A stretch of 64,000 bases of DNA from Hylemonella sp. (GTDB lineage: Bacteria > Pseudomonadota > Gammaproteobacteria > Burkholderiales > Burkholderiaceae_C): NCBI GenBank assembly GCA_030695415.1, contig JAUYQZ010000036.1:54693-118692 (forward strand). Reading direction: 5' to 3'. This document shows, in pieces, positions 1-7,954 of this stretch; position 1 is the first letter of the stretch, and each line of letters starts with the position of its first letter. A program made the position numbers and the translations under genes. A model generated the notes under the pieces. It was not told where the DNA came from. It saw only the letters and a list, made by a program, of their open reading frames with translations, and searched no databases.

Positions 1-587
1 TCAATGATGCGCTTGATGTCGTAGAGCATGAATGCGCTGAAGATGCCGATGGCCAGCATGGAGATCACGATCATGCCGGTGCTGGAGCCGACGAAGACGT
101 TGATGATGCCGCCGACCATCAGCACGATGGCGCCGACCATCAGCCACTTGCCCATGCCGGACAGATCACGCTTGATCACCGTGGCCAGGCTGGCCATGAC
201 GAAGAATACGCCGGCGGTGCCTGCGAAGGCGGTCATCACCAGATCGGATCCGTTCTTGAAGCCCAGCACCATGGCGATCAGGCGCGAGAGCATCAGACCC
301 ATGAAGAAGGTGAAGCCGAGCAGAACCGGCACGCCGGCGGCCGAGTTCTTGGTCTTTTCGATGGCGTAGATGAAGCCGAAGGCGCCACCCAGGAAGACGA
401 TCAGGCCGACGAAGCCGGTCAGGGAGGCGGTGATGCCGGTGGCCACGCCAACCCAGGCGCCCAGCACGGTGGGCAGCAGGCTCAGGGCCAGCAGCCAGTA
501 AGTGTTGCGCAACACCTTGTTGCGCTCGGTGGCCGACAGCACCTGGCCATAGCCGGTCTGCCCGTAGGTTTGAACTTGTTCGCTCAT
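1..587 (-). CDS. Bax inhibitor-1 family membrane protein (3' end outside window)
   Basis: The reverse-strand reading frame starts at the ATG at 587, preceded by AGGAGA at good spacing, and runs off the left edge after about 195 codons. The visible protein begins MSEQVQTYGQ and has about seven hydrophobic segments with short polar loops. It ends in LYDIKRII, typical of the last part of BI-1/YccA family proteins (usually 220-235 residues), so about 30 residues are missing. The family comprises inner-membrane proteins linked to membrane-protein quality control or ion leak; the exact role is not fixed by sequence. It is transcribed away from the HbpS-like gene at 778. The ORF-track entry at 28-369 is its shadow. 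Confidence 0.85.
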   Translation of the reverse strand, partial: MSEQVQTYGQTGYGQVLSATERNKVLRNTYWLLALSLLPTVLGAWVGVATGITASLTGFVGLIVFLGGAFGFIYAIEKTKNSAAGVPVLLGFTFFMGLMLSRLIAMVLGFKNGSDLVMTAFAGTAGVFFVMASLATVIKRDLSGMGKWLMVGAIVLMVGGIINVFVGSSTGMIVISMLAIGIFSAFMLYDIKRII

Positions 588-777
588 GGGGTCATCTCCT
601 TGTCAATCTGGCAACAGACGTTGGCCAGTTGCGGACATTCTAGGCGGATTCAAGTCGCCGGCTGCAAGCCACCACACACTCTGTGTATTTGTCATGGCAG
701 TTTTGCGCTGTCGGGCCGCAGAAACCCCGGGTTCTGGGGCTATGCTTGCACCTGTCATTTATTTGCCATTTCCCATC

Positions 778-1185
778 ATGCAAACCAAATCCATCCTGCA
801 GCTCGCCGACATCAAGCAGATCGCTGCTGCCGCCGAGGCCGAGGCCCTGAAAAACAACTGGGCCGTCAGCATCTCCATCGTCGACGACGGCGGCCACCTG
901 CTGTGGCTGCAGCGCCTGGACGGCGCCGCTCCCATCTCCGCCCAGATCGCCCCGGCCAAGGCGCACACGGCTGCCATGGGCCGTCGCGAGAGCCGCATCT
1001 ACGAAGAGATGATCAACGGCGGCCGCGTGTCTTTCCTCAGCGCTCCAGGCCTGGACGGCCTGCTCGAAGGCGGCGTGCCGATCATGAAGGACGGCCAGTG
1101 CCTGGGCGCCGTGGGCGTCAGCGGCGTGAAGTCGGTGGAAGACGCGCAGATCGCGCGCGCGGGCATTGCGGCCATTGGCCTGTAA
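778..1185 (+). CDS. HbpS/GlcG-like heme-degrading domain protein
   Basis: A 135-residue protein beginning MQTKSILQLADIKQ. It matches the small alpha/beta HbpS/GlcG (DUF336) family in length and in the IVDDGGHLLWLQRLDGA and KAHTAAMGR segments, ending in a glycine-rich GAVGVSGV stretch. Family members bind heme or cobalamin, or are accessory to glycolate and diol metabolism, so the substrate is not determined here. No signal peptide is visible, suggesting a cytoplasmic protein. The start at 778 was chosen over upstream in-frame starts because it gives the family length, although no clear Shine-Dalgarno precedes it. It converges on hemP. Confidence 0.75.
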   Translation: MQTKSILQLADIKQIAAAAEAEALKNNWAVSISIVDDGGHLLWLQRLDGAAPISAQIAPAKAHTAAMGRRESRIYEEMINGGRVSFLSAPGLDGLLEGGVPIMKDGQCLGAVGVSGVKSVEDAQIARAGIAAIGL

Positions 1186-1206
1186 GAGTCCCTCGCCGTC
1201 AGGGGT

Positions 1207-1228
1207 CAGGGGCCCGGCTGGGCCCCTG
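1207..1228. terminator. Bidirectional hairpin between convergent genes
   Basis: A perfect 9-bp inverted repeat, CAGGGGCCC with a four-base loop and GGGCCCCTG, lies between the HbpS-like stop and the hemP stop. The following T-run is weak (TTCATTTC), so it may be an imperfect terminator used from both sides. Confidence 0.5.
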
Positions 1229-1229
1229 T

Positions 1230-1430
1230 TCATTTCGTGAGAATCAGCTTGCCCTGGCGGGTGGCCTGCAGGCGGTAGAGTTCGCCCTTGTGGTGGATCG
1301 TCACGGCCTTGCCACCCTGCAGCAGGGCGGCGCTGTCCAGCGCTTCGTGCGGCAGTGTCCGCTCTGCGGCGGCCCGGTTCGTGGCCCGGTCAACGGGCGC
1401 GACCCGTGGCTGGTGCGGGGAATCGTTCAT
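1230..1430 (-). CDS. hemP: Hemin uptake protein HemP
   Basis: A 66-residue protein whose second half (LLQGGKAVTIHHKGELYRLQ, ending in KLILTK) is the HemP/HmuP signature. HemP proteins are small cytoplasmic factors linked to heme uptake, in some bacteria needed for expression of the heme receptor. It starts 12 bases after the exbD stop, so it is the last gene of a tonB-exbB-exbD-hemP operon. HemP is often first in, or next to, a heme-receptor operon; here no hmuRSTUV set follows, so it may act in trans on a receptor elsewhere. Confidence 0.85.
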   Translation of the reverse strand: MNDSPHQPRVAPVDRATNRAAAERTLPHEALDSAALLQGGKAVTIHHKGELYRLQATRQGKLILTK

Positions 1431-1442
1431 CGGTGCCTGGAT

Positions 1443-1853
1443 TCAGCGCTTCGGCTCGGAGACGAAGCCGATCTTGCGCAGCCCGGCCTGGTGCGCCATG
1501 GCCATGGCCTGCGCCACGCGCTCGTAGCGCACGGCCTTGTCACCATTGATGTGCAGCTCGGGTTGCGGGCTGCGCGCGCCCTCGGCCTGCAGCAGCGCCG
1601 GCAGGGCTTCCTCGCTGACGGGGTTGCCGTTGAGGTAGTAGGCGCCGGCGGCGTCGACCGACAGGCGCAGCGTTTCCGGTTTGATCTCCTCGCGCTGGCT
1701 CGTGGCCTGCGGCAGGTCCACGTTGACGGCGTGCTTCATCACCGGCACGGTGATGATGAAGATGATGAGCAGCACCAGCATGACGTCGACCAGCGGCGTC
1801 ATGTTGATCTCGTTCATCACCTCGTCGGTGTCGTCCTGGGTTCCGAAAGCCAT
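1443..1853 (-). CDS. exbD: Biopolymer transport protein ExbD
   Basis: 136 residues with one N-terminal membrane span (roughly residues 18-40) in the context NEINMTPLVDVMLVLLIIF. The Asp in PLVDVML is the conserved proton-channel residue of ExbD. A periplasmic domain follows. ExbD with ExbB forms the inner-membrane proton-driven motor for TonB. It begins 4 bases after the exbB stop, implying co-translation, and is followed by hemP. Confidence 0.95.
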   Translation of the reverse strand: MAFGTQDDTDEVMNEINMTPLVDVMLVLLIIFIITVPVMKHAVNVDLPQATSQREEIKPETLRLSVDAAGAYYLNGNPVSEEALPALLQAEGARSPQPELHINGDKAVRYERVAQAMAMAHQAGLRKIGFVSEPKR

Positions 1854-1857
1854 GGCA

Positions 1858-2568
<711 letters not shown>

Positions 2569-2590
2569 AAGAGACTCCGGAAAACAAGGA

Positions 2591-3229
2591 TTATTCGAGG
2601 ACGAAATTGATGGGCACGTTGAACCACATGGCCTCGGCCACGCCGTTGCGCTTGCCCGGTACATAGCGCCAGCTGCGCACCGTGGCCAGCGCGGCCTGGT
2701 CCAGCCGCTCGTAGCCGCTGGAGCTGCGGATCTCGGCCTGCTGGGCCGTGCCGTCCACGCCGATCAGCACACGCACCACCACCTTGCCCTGTTCGCCCAG
2801 GCGGCGGCTCAGCGGCGGGTAGGCTGGCTTGGGGTTGTTCAGATAGGCCGCATCGCTCGCGGGCTGTTCTATGCGTGCCGGTGCCGGCGGGGCCGCTGGC
2901 GCCGCAGCGACGGCGCTCGCCTCGATGGCCGCAGGGGCGGCTACCGCGGGGGCGGCCTGCGCCACGGCGGGCGAAGGCGTCAGGGCGGTCACGGGCTGCG
3001 GCGTCGGCGGTGGCACCTGGGGTTGGGGCGGGGCCGGTTCCGGCTTGCGCGGCGGCGCCGGTGTCTGCGGCCGCTGGGCCTCGGGGGCGGGGGGGCTGAT
3101 GAATTCGCTGAGGATTTCGCCAGGGATGATGACCTCGACGGCGCGGCGCATCAGGCCGCTTTGCAGCGCCCACAGCACGCCCACGTGCAGCAGCACCACG
3201 CTGGCAGCGATGAGCAGGCGTCGGTTCAT
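2591..3229 (-). CDS. tonB: Energy transducer TonB
   Basis: About 212 residues from MNRRLLIAASVVLLHVGVLW: an N-terminal membrane anchor, a long Pro/Ala-rich periplasmic spacer (about residues 45-125), and a C-terminal TonB domain (YPPLSRRLGEQGKVVVRVLI, then RSSSGYERLDQAAL, then a basic end). An in-frame ATG at 3265 would add 12 residues; neither start has a strong Shine-Dalgarno, and the one giving an immediate signal anchor was kept. TonB couples the ExbBD motor to outer-membrane receptors such as those at 5326 and 7955. It is first or second in an operon behind a Fur-box-like site. Confidence 0.93.
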   Translation of the reverse strand: MNRRLLIAASVVLLHVGVLWALQSGLMRRAVEVIIPGEILSEFISPPAPEAQRPQTPAPPRKPEPAPPQPQVPPPTPQPVTALTPSPAVAQAAPAVAAPAAIEASAVAAAPAAPPAPARIEQPASDAAYLNNPKPAYPPLSRRLGEQGKVVVRVLIGVDGTAQQAEIRSSSGYERLDQAALATVRSWRYVPGKRNGVAEAMWFNVPINFVLE

Positions 3230-3287
3230 GGTCGGCTGGAAGTGTGCGGGCTGGGCAAGGTTCATATTGTCGGGCTTCGTCCGCTGC

Positions 3288-3359
3288 CTACTTCCGGAAG
3301 ATCCAGCCGCTGGCCAGCGTGACCAGCGCGAGGCTGCCGAGGAGGATCAGGGGGGACAT
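3288..3359 (-). CDS. Candidate 23-residue membrane peptide upstream of tonB
   Basis: A short frame, too small for the ORF track, encodes MSPLILLGSLALVTLASGWI followed by FRK. That is one membrane span with a positively charged C-terminus. It lies between the Fur-box-like site and tonB on the same strand. No Shine-Dalgarno is visible before its ATG, so it may be a leader peptide, a tiny membrane protein, or chance. Confidence 0.35.
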   Translation of the reverse strand: MSPLILLGSLALVTLASGWIFRK

Positions 3360-3370
3360 GATGCTATCGA

Positions 3371-3393
3371 TTATAAATGAGAATTATTCGTAT
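3371..3393. promoter_or_regulatory. Fur-box-like site upstream of tonB-exbBD-hemP
   Basis: The AT-rich stretch TATAAATGAGAATTATTCGT stands out in GC-rich DNA. It resembles the GATAAT-type hexamer array of Fur boxes, with AATGAGAATTATT as its core. It lies just upstream of the tonB operon on the minus strand and just downstream of the alpha-hydroxy-acid oxidase stop. By position it should give iron-responsive control of tonB-exbB-exbD-hemP. Confidence 0.65.
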
Positions 3394-3413
3394 CTGATGG
3401 GTGTGAACACTTT

Positions 3414-4535
3414 TCATGCTGACGGCCAGAGCAGGCCGGTCGGGATCTGCTCCAGCGTCCTGCAGCCGCACAGGGCCATGGCCACTTCGAGTTCGTCGCG
3501 CAGCAGGCGCAGCACGTGGGCCACGCCCAGGGCGCCGGCGTTGGCCAGGCCGTAGACGTAAGGCCGGCCGACGAGGACGGCCGAGGCACCGAGCGCCAGG
3601 GCCTTGAGCACATCGGTGCCGCGCCGGATGCCGCCGTCGACCAGCAAGGGCAGCGTGCCACCCAGCGCGTCGGCAATGCGCGGCAGCACGGCCGCCGTGG
3701 TCGGCGTGGTGTCCAACGTGCGGCCGCCATGGTTGGACACCACCAGACCGGCGACGTTCAGGCCCGCGGCCTGGCGCGCGTCCTCGGGGTGCAGCACGCC
3801 CTTGAGCAGGATGGGCAGGCGCGTCTGCGTCTGCAGCCAGGCCAGGTCATCCCAGGTCGGGGCCCGGCGCAGCAGGCCATCGAAGAGCGCGCTCTGGCCC
3901 GGGGTGAGCCTGGGCCGCGTTGCCGCGGGCAGGCCTTGCAGATTGACGGCGCGCACACCTACCGGCAATGTGAAGCCGGCGCGGCGTTCGCGGTCACGCG
4001 CGCCGTGCACCGGCGCGTCCACGGTGAGCACCAGGGCTTCGTAACCTGCGGTTTCGGCGCGCTGCACCAGTTCACGGGTGCAGCCACGGTCGTCCTGCAG
4101 GTAAAGCTGGAACCAGAGCGGGCCGCGGCTGGCTTCGTCCCGCACCGCCCGGGCCACGGTTTCCAGCGAGACGCTGGCCTGGGTGCTGAGGACCAGGCCG
4201 GCACCGAGTGCGGCAGCGGCGTGGGCGGTGGCGAGTTCGCCGTCCGGGTGCGCCATGCGCTGCAAGGCCACCGGCGCCAGCAGGATGGGGTGGGCCAGGG
4301 GGCGGCCCAGCAGGCGCACGCGCGTGTGGCCGCCGCTCAGGGGCTGCAGCACGCGCGGCAGCAGCTGCAGCGTGTCCCAGCTGCGGCGGTTGGCCGCCAG
4401 CGTGAGTTCGTCGGCCGCGCCGCCGCTGAAATAGGCCCAAGCGTTTTCGTCCAGCCGCGTGCGGGCATGTGCCTCGTGGTCGGCCAGGTTGACGAGCCCG
4501 GCGGGCAGCGTGTCCAGGGAGGGGGGCGAACTCAT
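3414..4535 (-). CDS. FMN-dependent alpha-hydroxy-acid oxidase (lactate oxidase/dehydrogenase family)
   Basis: 373 residues with a clear Shine-Dalgarno (GGAGG) before the ATG at 4535. Family signatures in order are AYFSGGAADELTL near residue 40, LLAPVALQRMAHPDGE, FQLYLQDD, VLTVDAP, the active-site loop VVSNHGGRTLD containing the catalytic His and Arg, and LLVDGGIRRGTDVLKALALG for FMN phosphate binding. Enzymes of this family oxidise L-lactate, glycolate or mandelate, so the substrate is uncertain. There is no lactate-permease neighbour. It sits 58 bases after piuC inside an iron-uptake island, which suggests iron-linked expression. Confidence 0.85.
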   Translation of the reverse strand: MSSPPSLDTLPAGLVNLADHEAHARTRLDENAWAYFSGGAADELTLAANRRSWDTLQLLPRVLQPLSGGHTRVRLLGRPLAHPILLAPVALQRMAHPDGELATAHAAAALGAGLVLSTQASVSLETVARAVRDEASRGPLWFQLYLQDDRGCTRELVQRAETAGYEALVLTVDAPVHGARDRERRAGFTLPVGVRAVNLQGLPAATRPRLTPGQSALFDGLLRRAPTWDDLAWLQTQTRLPILLKGVLHPEDARQAAGLNVAGLVVSNHGGRTLDTTPTTAAVLPRIADALGGTLPLLVDGGIRRGTDVLKALALGASAVLVGRPYVYGLANAGALGVAHVLRLLRDELEVAMALCGCRTLEQIPTGLLWPSA

Positions 4536-4593
4536 GGAAGTGCCTCCGTGTCGCGCACTGCGGCGCGAGCACCTTCGGGCGGCCGGGCGGTGC

Positions 4594-5277
4594 TCATGTG
4601 TCGGCCCACATGCGCAGCAGGTTGTGGTACGTGCCGGTCAGCGCAGTGGTCTCGGCGCATTCGCCATGCTGCTGGCGCAGGCGCAGCAGGCTCATGTCGA
4701 GATCGTAGAGCAGACGGCGCTGCTCGTCGCTGCGGACCATGCTTTCGATCCAGAAGAAGCAGGCCAGGCGCTGGCCACGCGTGACGGGGCGCACCTGGTG
4801 CAGGCTGGTGCCGGGGTAGAGCACCATGTGGCCGGCTGGCAGCTTGATGGCCTGTTCGCCGTAGGTGTCACTGATACAGAGTTCGCCGCCCTCGTAGTCG
4901 TCGGGCTCGGCCAGGAAGACGGTGCAGGAGACGTCGGTGCGCACGCGCTGGCCCCTGTCGGGCAGGGCGCGGATGGCGTTGTCGATGTGTTTGCCGTAGT
5001 GGTTGGCGTCGCCGCCATAGCGGTTGATGCGTGGCGTGAAGACCTTCTTGGGCAGGGCAGCCGAGAAGAACTGCGGGCTGCGGTCCAGCCCGCGCAGCAC
5101 CATGGCACGGATCTGGCGCGCGGCCTCGCAGTCGTGCGGCAATTGCTCGTTGTTCTTCACCTGCGCGGCCTGAGCGCCGGCGCTGGGCTTGCCGTCGGTC
5201 CAGGGCGCGTCGGCCAGCAATGCGCATGCGTGGCGCAGTTCGCCGGATTCCAGGATGTCGGGGATGTGCAGCAGCAT
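4594..5277 (-). CDS. piuC: PKHD-type Fe(II)/2-oxoglutarate hydroxylase PiuC
   Basis: 227 residues, matching the PiuC/YbiX family length. Visible features are the N-terminal helix ([13 protein letters not shown]), [10 protein letters not shown], the metal-binding HxD in YGKHIDNAI, the partner His in [10 protein letters not shown] and the downstream Arg that binds 2-oxoglutarate. These enzymes are cytoplasmic and are usually encoded beside catecholate or Fiu/PiuA-type TonB receptors under Fur control. Here the receptor gene lies immediately upstream on the same strand with a 48-base gap. The natural substrate of PiuC is not established. Confidence 0.93.
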   Translation of the reverse strand: MLLHIPDILESGELRHACALLADAPWTDGKPSAGAQAAQVKNNEQLPHDCEAARQIRAMVLRGLDRSPQFFSAALPKKVFTPRINRYGGDANHYGKHIDNAIRALPDRGQRVRTDVSCTVFLAEPDDYEGGELCISDTYGEQAIKLPAGHMVLYPGTSLHQVRPVTRGQRLACFFWIESMVRSDEQRRLLYDLDMSLLRLRQQHGECAETTALTGTYHNLLRMWADT

Positions 5278-5325
5278 GGTCGGTGGCGAGGCCGCGCCCC
5301 GCTGGGGGCTGGCCGGTTCAGGGGT

Positions 5326-7626
5326 TCAGAGCTTGGCGGACAAAGTCACCTGCACGTTGCGGCCCGCACCCGGGATGTAGTGGCCCGAGGTGCCCGAGCC
5401 GTACAGCTGGTCCGCGTAGAGCTTGTTGGTCAGGTTGCTGATGTTGCCCTTGAGGCTGTAGCGTTCGTCAAACTTGTATTCGATCATCAGGTCCAGCGTC
5501 TCGTAGCCCGGGACTTTCCAGCCGGGGTTTCGGTTGGGGGTCTGCTCGCCGCGGAAGTTGATGCCGGCACCGATGCGCAGGGGCTGGGACAGCTGGTAGG
5601 TGTTCCACAGCGTGCCTGAGTAGATGGGGGTGAGCGAGGGTCGCTGTCCCTGGCCCTCGGCGCCCTGGGCGCCCACGTCGATCATGGCGTCGGGCAGCCA
5701 CATGAAGGAGCCGAAGATTTCCCACTTGGGGCGGGGGCGGCCGGTCACGTCGGTCTCGAAGCCGGAAACATGGCGTCGGCCCGACAGCACCGTGATGCCG
5801 GGTTGAAGCGGATCGGTGTTGCGTTCGTTGAACTTGACGGTATGGAACGCGGCCAGGCGGGTCGTGTAGCGCTTGTCGGCCGAGTCCAGCTTGGCGCCGA
5901 GTTCGACGTTGTAGCTCTGCTCCGGCGGCGTATTCGTATTGGCCGCGCCCAGCGAGTAGGCCTCGCCCGAAACGTTGTAGGAGTTGCCAGCCGAGAAGTG
6001 ATACGAGTCCAGGGCGTTGGGCTGGTACAGGGCGCCGATGCGCTGGCTCCAGCCGGCCACCGTCATCTGGTAGCTGCTCACGGTTTCGGGCCCAGGCGCT
6101 GCCGTCGGAATGGCGAAGGCATCGTAGTTGCCGACCAGGTGGTCGTAGCGCAGGCCGGCCAGCAGCTTCCACTTCGGCGCCACCTGCATCAGGTCCTGCA
6201 CGTAGGCCCCCCAGCCTGCGGCGTCATATTGGTTGGTCTTGCGCAGCACCCGCAGGCTCTCGTTGACGTTGGCGCCATCGTCCGGCGTGCCCACCGTGGT
6301 GTTGGGTTTGCTCAGATTCACGCCACCTTGCGCGGCCGTGCGTGCGCCGTAGACGCTGCGGTTCTCCATCGCCAGGTCCACGCCGCTCGTCAGCTCGTGC
6401 TTGTGGCCCAGCGCTTCGAACTTGGTGCTGTAGTCGCTCTGCGCATGCAGGTTGTTCATGTCCTGGATCTTCAACTGCGTGCCGCGCGTGAGCACGGTGT
6501 TCGGGCCGAATGTCGCGAGACTGGCCGCCACGCCACCAGGCTGGCTCGCCGCAGCGGCCAGGCGGACCGTTCCTGCACGCTGGTCTCGCGCGTAGGCGCC
6601 CTTGCGCACCTGGGTCTTGAGTTCACTGCCGTCCTCGAAGCGGTGCAAGTGCGACAGGGTGGCATAGCTGGCCGTGCCCTTGTTGTAGTCGCTGGCCATG
6701 CCGTAGTAGTTGCCCGGATCAATGGGCAGCAGCGTCGTCTCCGAGACCGGCGAGCTGGCGGTCGGGCGGATCCAGGGCATGCCGTAGTTCATGCCGTTGT
6801 TGTTCTCGAGGTGGTAGAAGCCGGCCGAGAACTCATCGCGTTCACCGATGCCCCAGCGGTAAGTGCCGGCGATGCCGGACTTGTCGATGCTGCTGCCGGC
6901 GCCGTTGTTGTCGGCTTTCGTATCCATCACGTTCAGGCGCAGGGCGGCGCTGTCGCCGGTCTTGAGGTTGAAGTCGCCGACCACCCGGCGGTAGTTGTAG
7001 CTCCCGAGCGTGAGGTCGACCTGGTTCTCGTCGATCAGGCGCGGCACCTTGCTGACCTGGTTGACCGCGCCGCCGGTGGACCCACGACCGAACAGCATGG
7101 AGGCCGAGCCGCGAAGCACCTCGATGCGGTCGAGATTGAAGGTGTCGCGGTCGTAGAAGGCGGGGTCGCGCAGGCCGTCGACGAAGACGTCACCCGTGCC
7201 CTGCAGCGAGAAGCCGCGCAGGCGGATGTCTTCTTCGCCGCCTTCGGCCGCCAGGAAGCTGATGCCAGCCGTGTTCTTCAGGGCTTCCTTGAGGGTGTCG
7301 AGGTTTCGGTCGTCGATCAGCTTTTCGGTCACCACGGTCAGCGACTGCGGGATGTCGCGCAGTTGCTGCCGGCCCTTGCCGATGCCGGACTCGGTGGCGC
7401 GGTAGGCGTCCTTGCCTTCCGGCGCTTCGGCCTGCTCCTTGACGATCACGGTGCCCAGCGTCTTGCTGCCGTCGGTTTGCGCCGTCTGGGCCAGGGCGCT
7501 CATGGAGCCCGCCAGCAGCATGACGCCCAACGGCAGCAGCCGGGCTGGCGCCGCAGCGGTCTTGTCGGTAGCGGCGTTCGGCGCAACGGCGCTTGATTTT
7601 TGACGGAATTGTTTGGAAAGGTTCAT
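5326..7626 (-). CDS. TonB-dependent siderophore receptor (Fiu/PiuA-like)
   Basis: 766 residues from MNLSKQFRQKSSAV, with a signal sequence ending near SMSALAQ. Next comes a TonB-box-like segment (TLGTVIVKEQ), then the plug domain (IPQSLTVVTEKLIDDRNLDT, RLRGFSLQGTGDVFVDGLRD, IEVLRGSASMLFGRGSTGG). A beta-barrel follows, ending in aromatic/Leu strands (VQVTLSAKL). Start codons at 7647 and 7719 are also in frame; 7626 gives the best signal peptide. The piuC partner downstream and the Fur-box-like site upstream support ferric catecholate or similar uptake across the outer membrane. Confidence 0.9.
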   Translation of the reverse strand: MNLSKQFRQKSSAVAPNAATDKTAAAPARLLPLGVMLLAGSMSALAQTAQTDGSKTLGTVIVKEQAEAPEGKDAYRATESGIGKGRQQLRDIPQSLTVVTEKLIDDRNLDTLKEALKNTAGISFLAAEGGEEDIRLRGFSLQGTGDVFVDGLRDPAFYDRDTFNLDRIEVLRGSASMLFGRGSTGGAVNQVSKVPRLIDENQVDLTLGSYNYRRVVGDFNLKTGDSAALRLNVMDTKADNNGAGSSIDKSGIAGTYRWGIGERDEFSAGFYHLENNNGMNYGMPWIRPTASSPVSETTLLPIDPGNYYGMASDYNKGTASYATLSHLHRFEDGSELKTQVRKGAYARDQRAGTVRLAAAASQPGGVAASLATFGPNTVLTRGTQLKIQDMNNLHAQSDYSTKFEALGHKHELTSGVDLAMENRSVYGARTAAQGGVNLSKPNTTVGTPDDGANVNESLRVLRKTNQYDAAGWGAYVQDLMQVAPKWKLLAGLRYDHLVGNYDAFAIPTAAPGPETVSSYQMTVAGWSQRIGALYQPNALDSYHFSAGNSYNVSGEAYSLGAANTNTPPEQSYNVELGAKLDSADKRYTTRLAAFHTVKFNERNTDPLQPGITVLSGRRHVSGFETDVTGRPRPKWEIFGSFMWLPDAMIDVGAQGAEGQGQRPSLTPIYSGTLWNTYQLSQPLRIGAGINFRGEQTPNRNPGWKVPGYETLDLMIEYKFDERYSLKGNISNLTNKLYADQLYGSGTSGHYIPGAGRNVQVTLSAKL

Positions 7627-7711
7627 GGGTGCAGTGCCTTCAGTCATTTCTTGGGGGTTCTGGCTGGCTGCGACCGCGGCGCCTCGGGGCGACAGGTGAT
7701 GGCTTGCTGGA

Positions 7712-7751
7712 TAATGCACGCATTATATACAAATACAAATCATTCGCATTA
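7712..7751 (-). promoter_or_regulatory. Promoter and Fur-box-like site of the siderophore receptor
   Basis: The region 7627-7954 (328 bases) between two divergent receptors holds no gene. Its only clear signal is here. Read on the minus strand, AATGCGAATGATTTGTATTT resembles a Fur box and is followed by TATAAT (inside TTGTATATAATGCG), a good -10 element, so the site overlaps the promoter. It might also influence the plus-strand receptor about 200 bases away; no separate Zur-type palindrome was seen. Confidence 0.65.
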
Positions 7752-7954
7752 AGATTTTAATCAATGAGTCTTTTGGGGTTTTGCGGTCTGGCTGCCGTTG
7801 TCTCGCGAGCGGGGCCGTGGGTGCGGGAATTGGGGCGTTGCCAGCCAGGCGCGGATCGATGCCAGGCCCGCCGGCTGCAGCCCCGGGATACTTGCCTGTC
7901 CGGGCCTGGCCCGCCGTGTGTGACAATTTCGGAAAAAGGGATCGTGATTCACCC

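Noticed and set aside
600-760. Sigma-32-like promoter for the Bax-inhibitor gene (CTTGAA on the minus strand)
   Set aside because: The -10 element does not match, so it was not called.
7627-7954. Zur box for the ZnuD-like receptor
   Set aside because: No palindromic GAAATGTTATA-type sequence was found in the gap; only the Fur-box-like site on the other promoter stands out.
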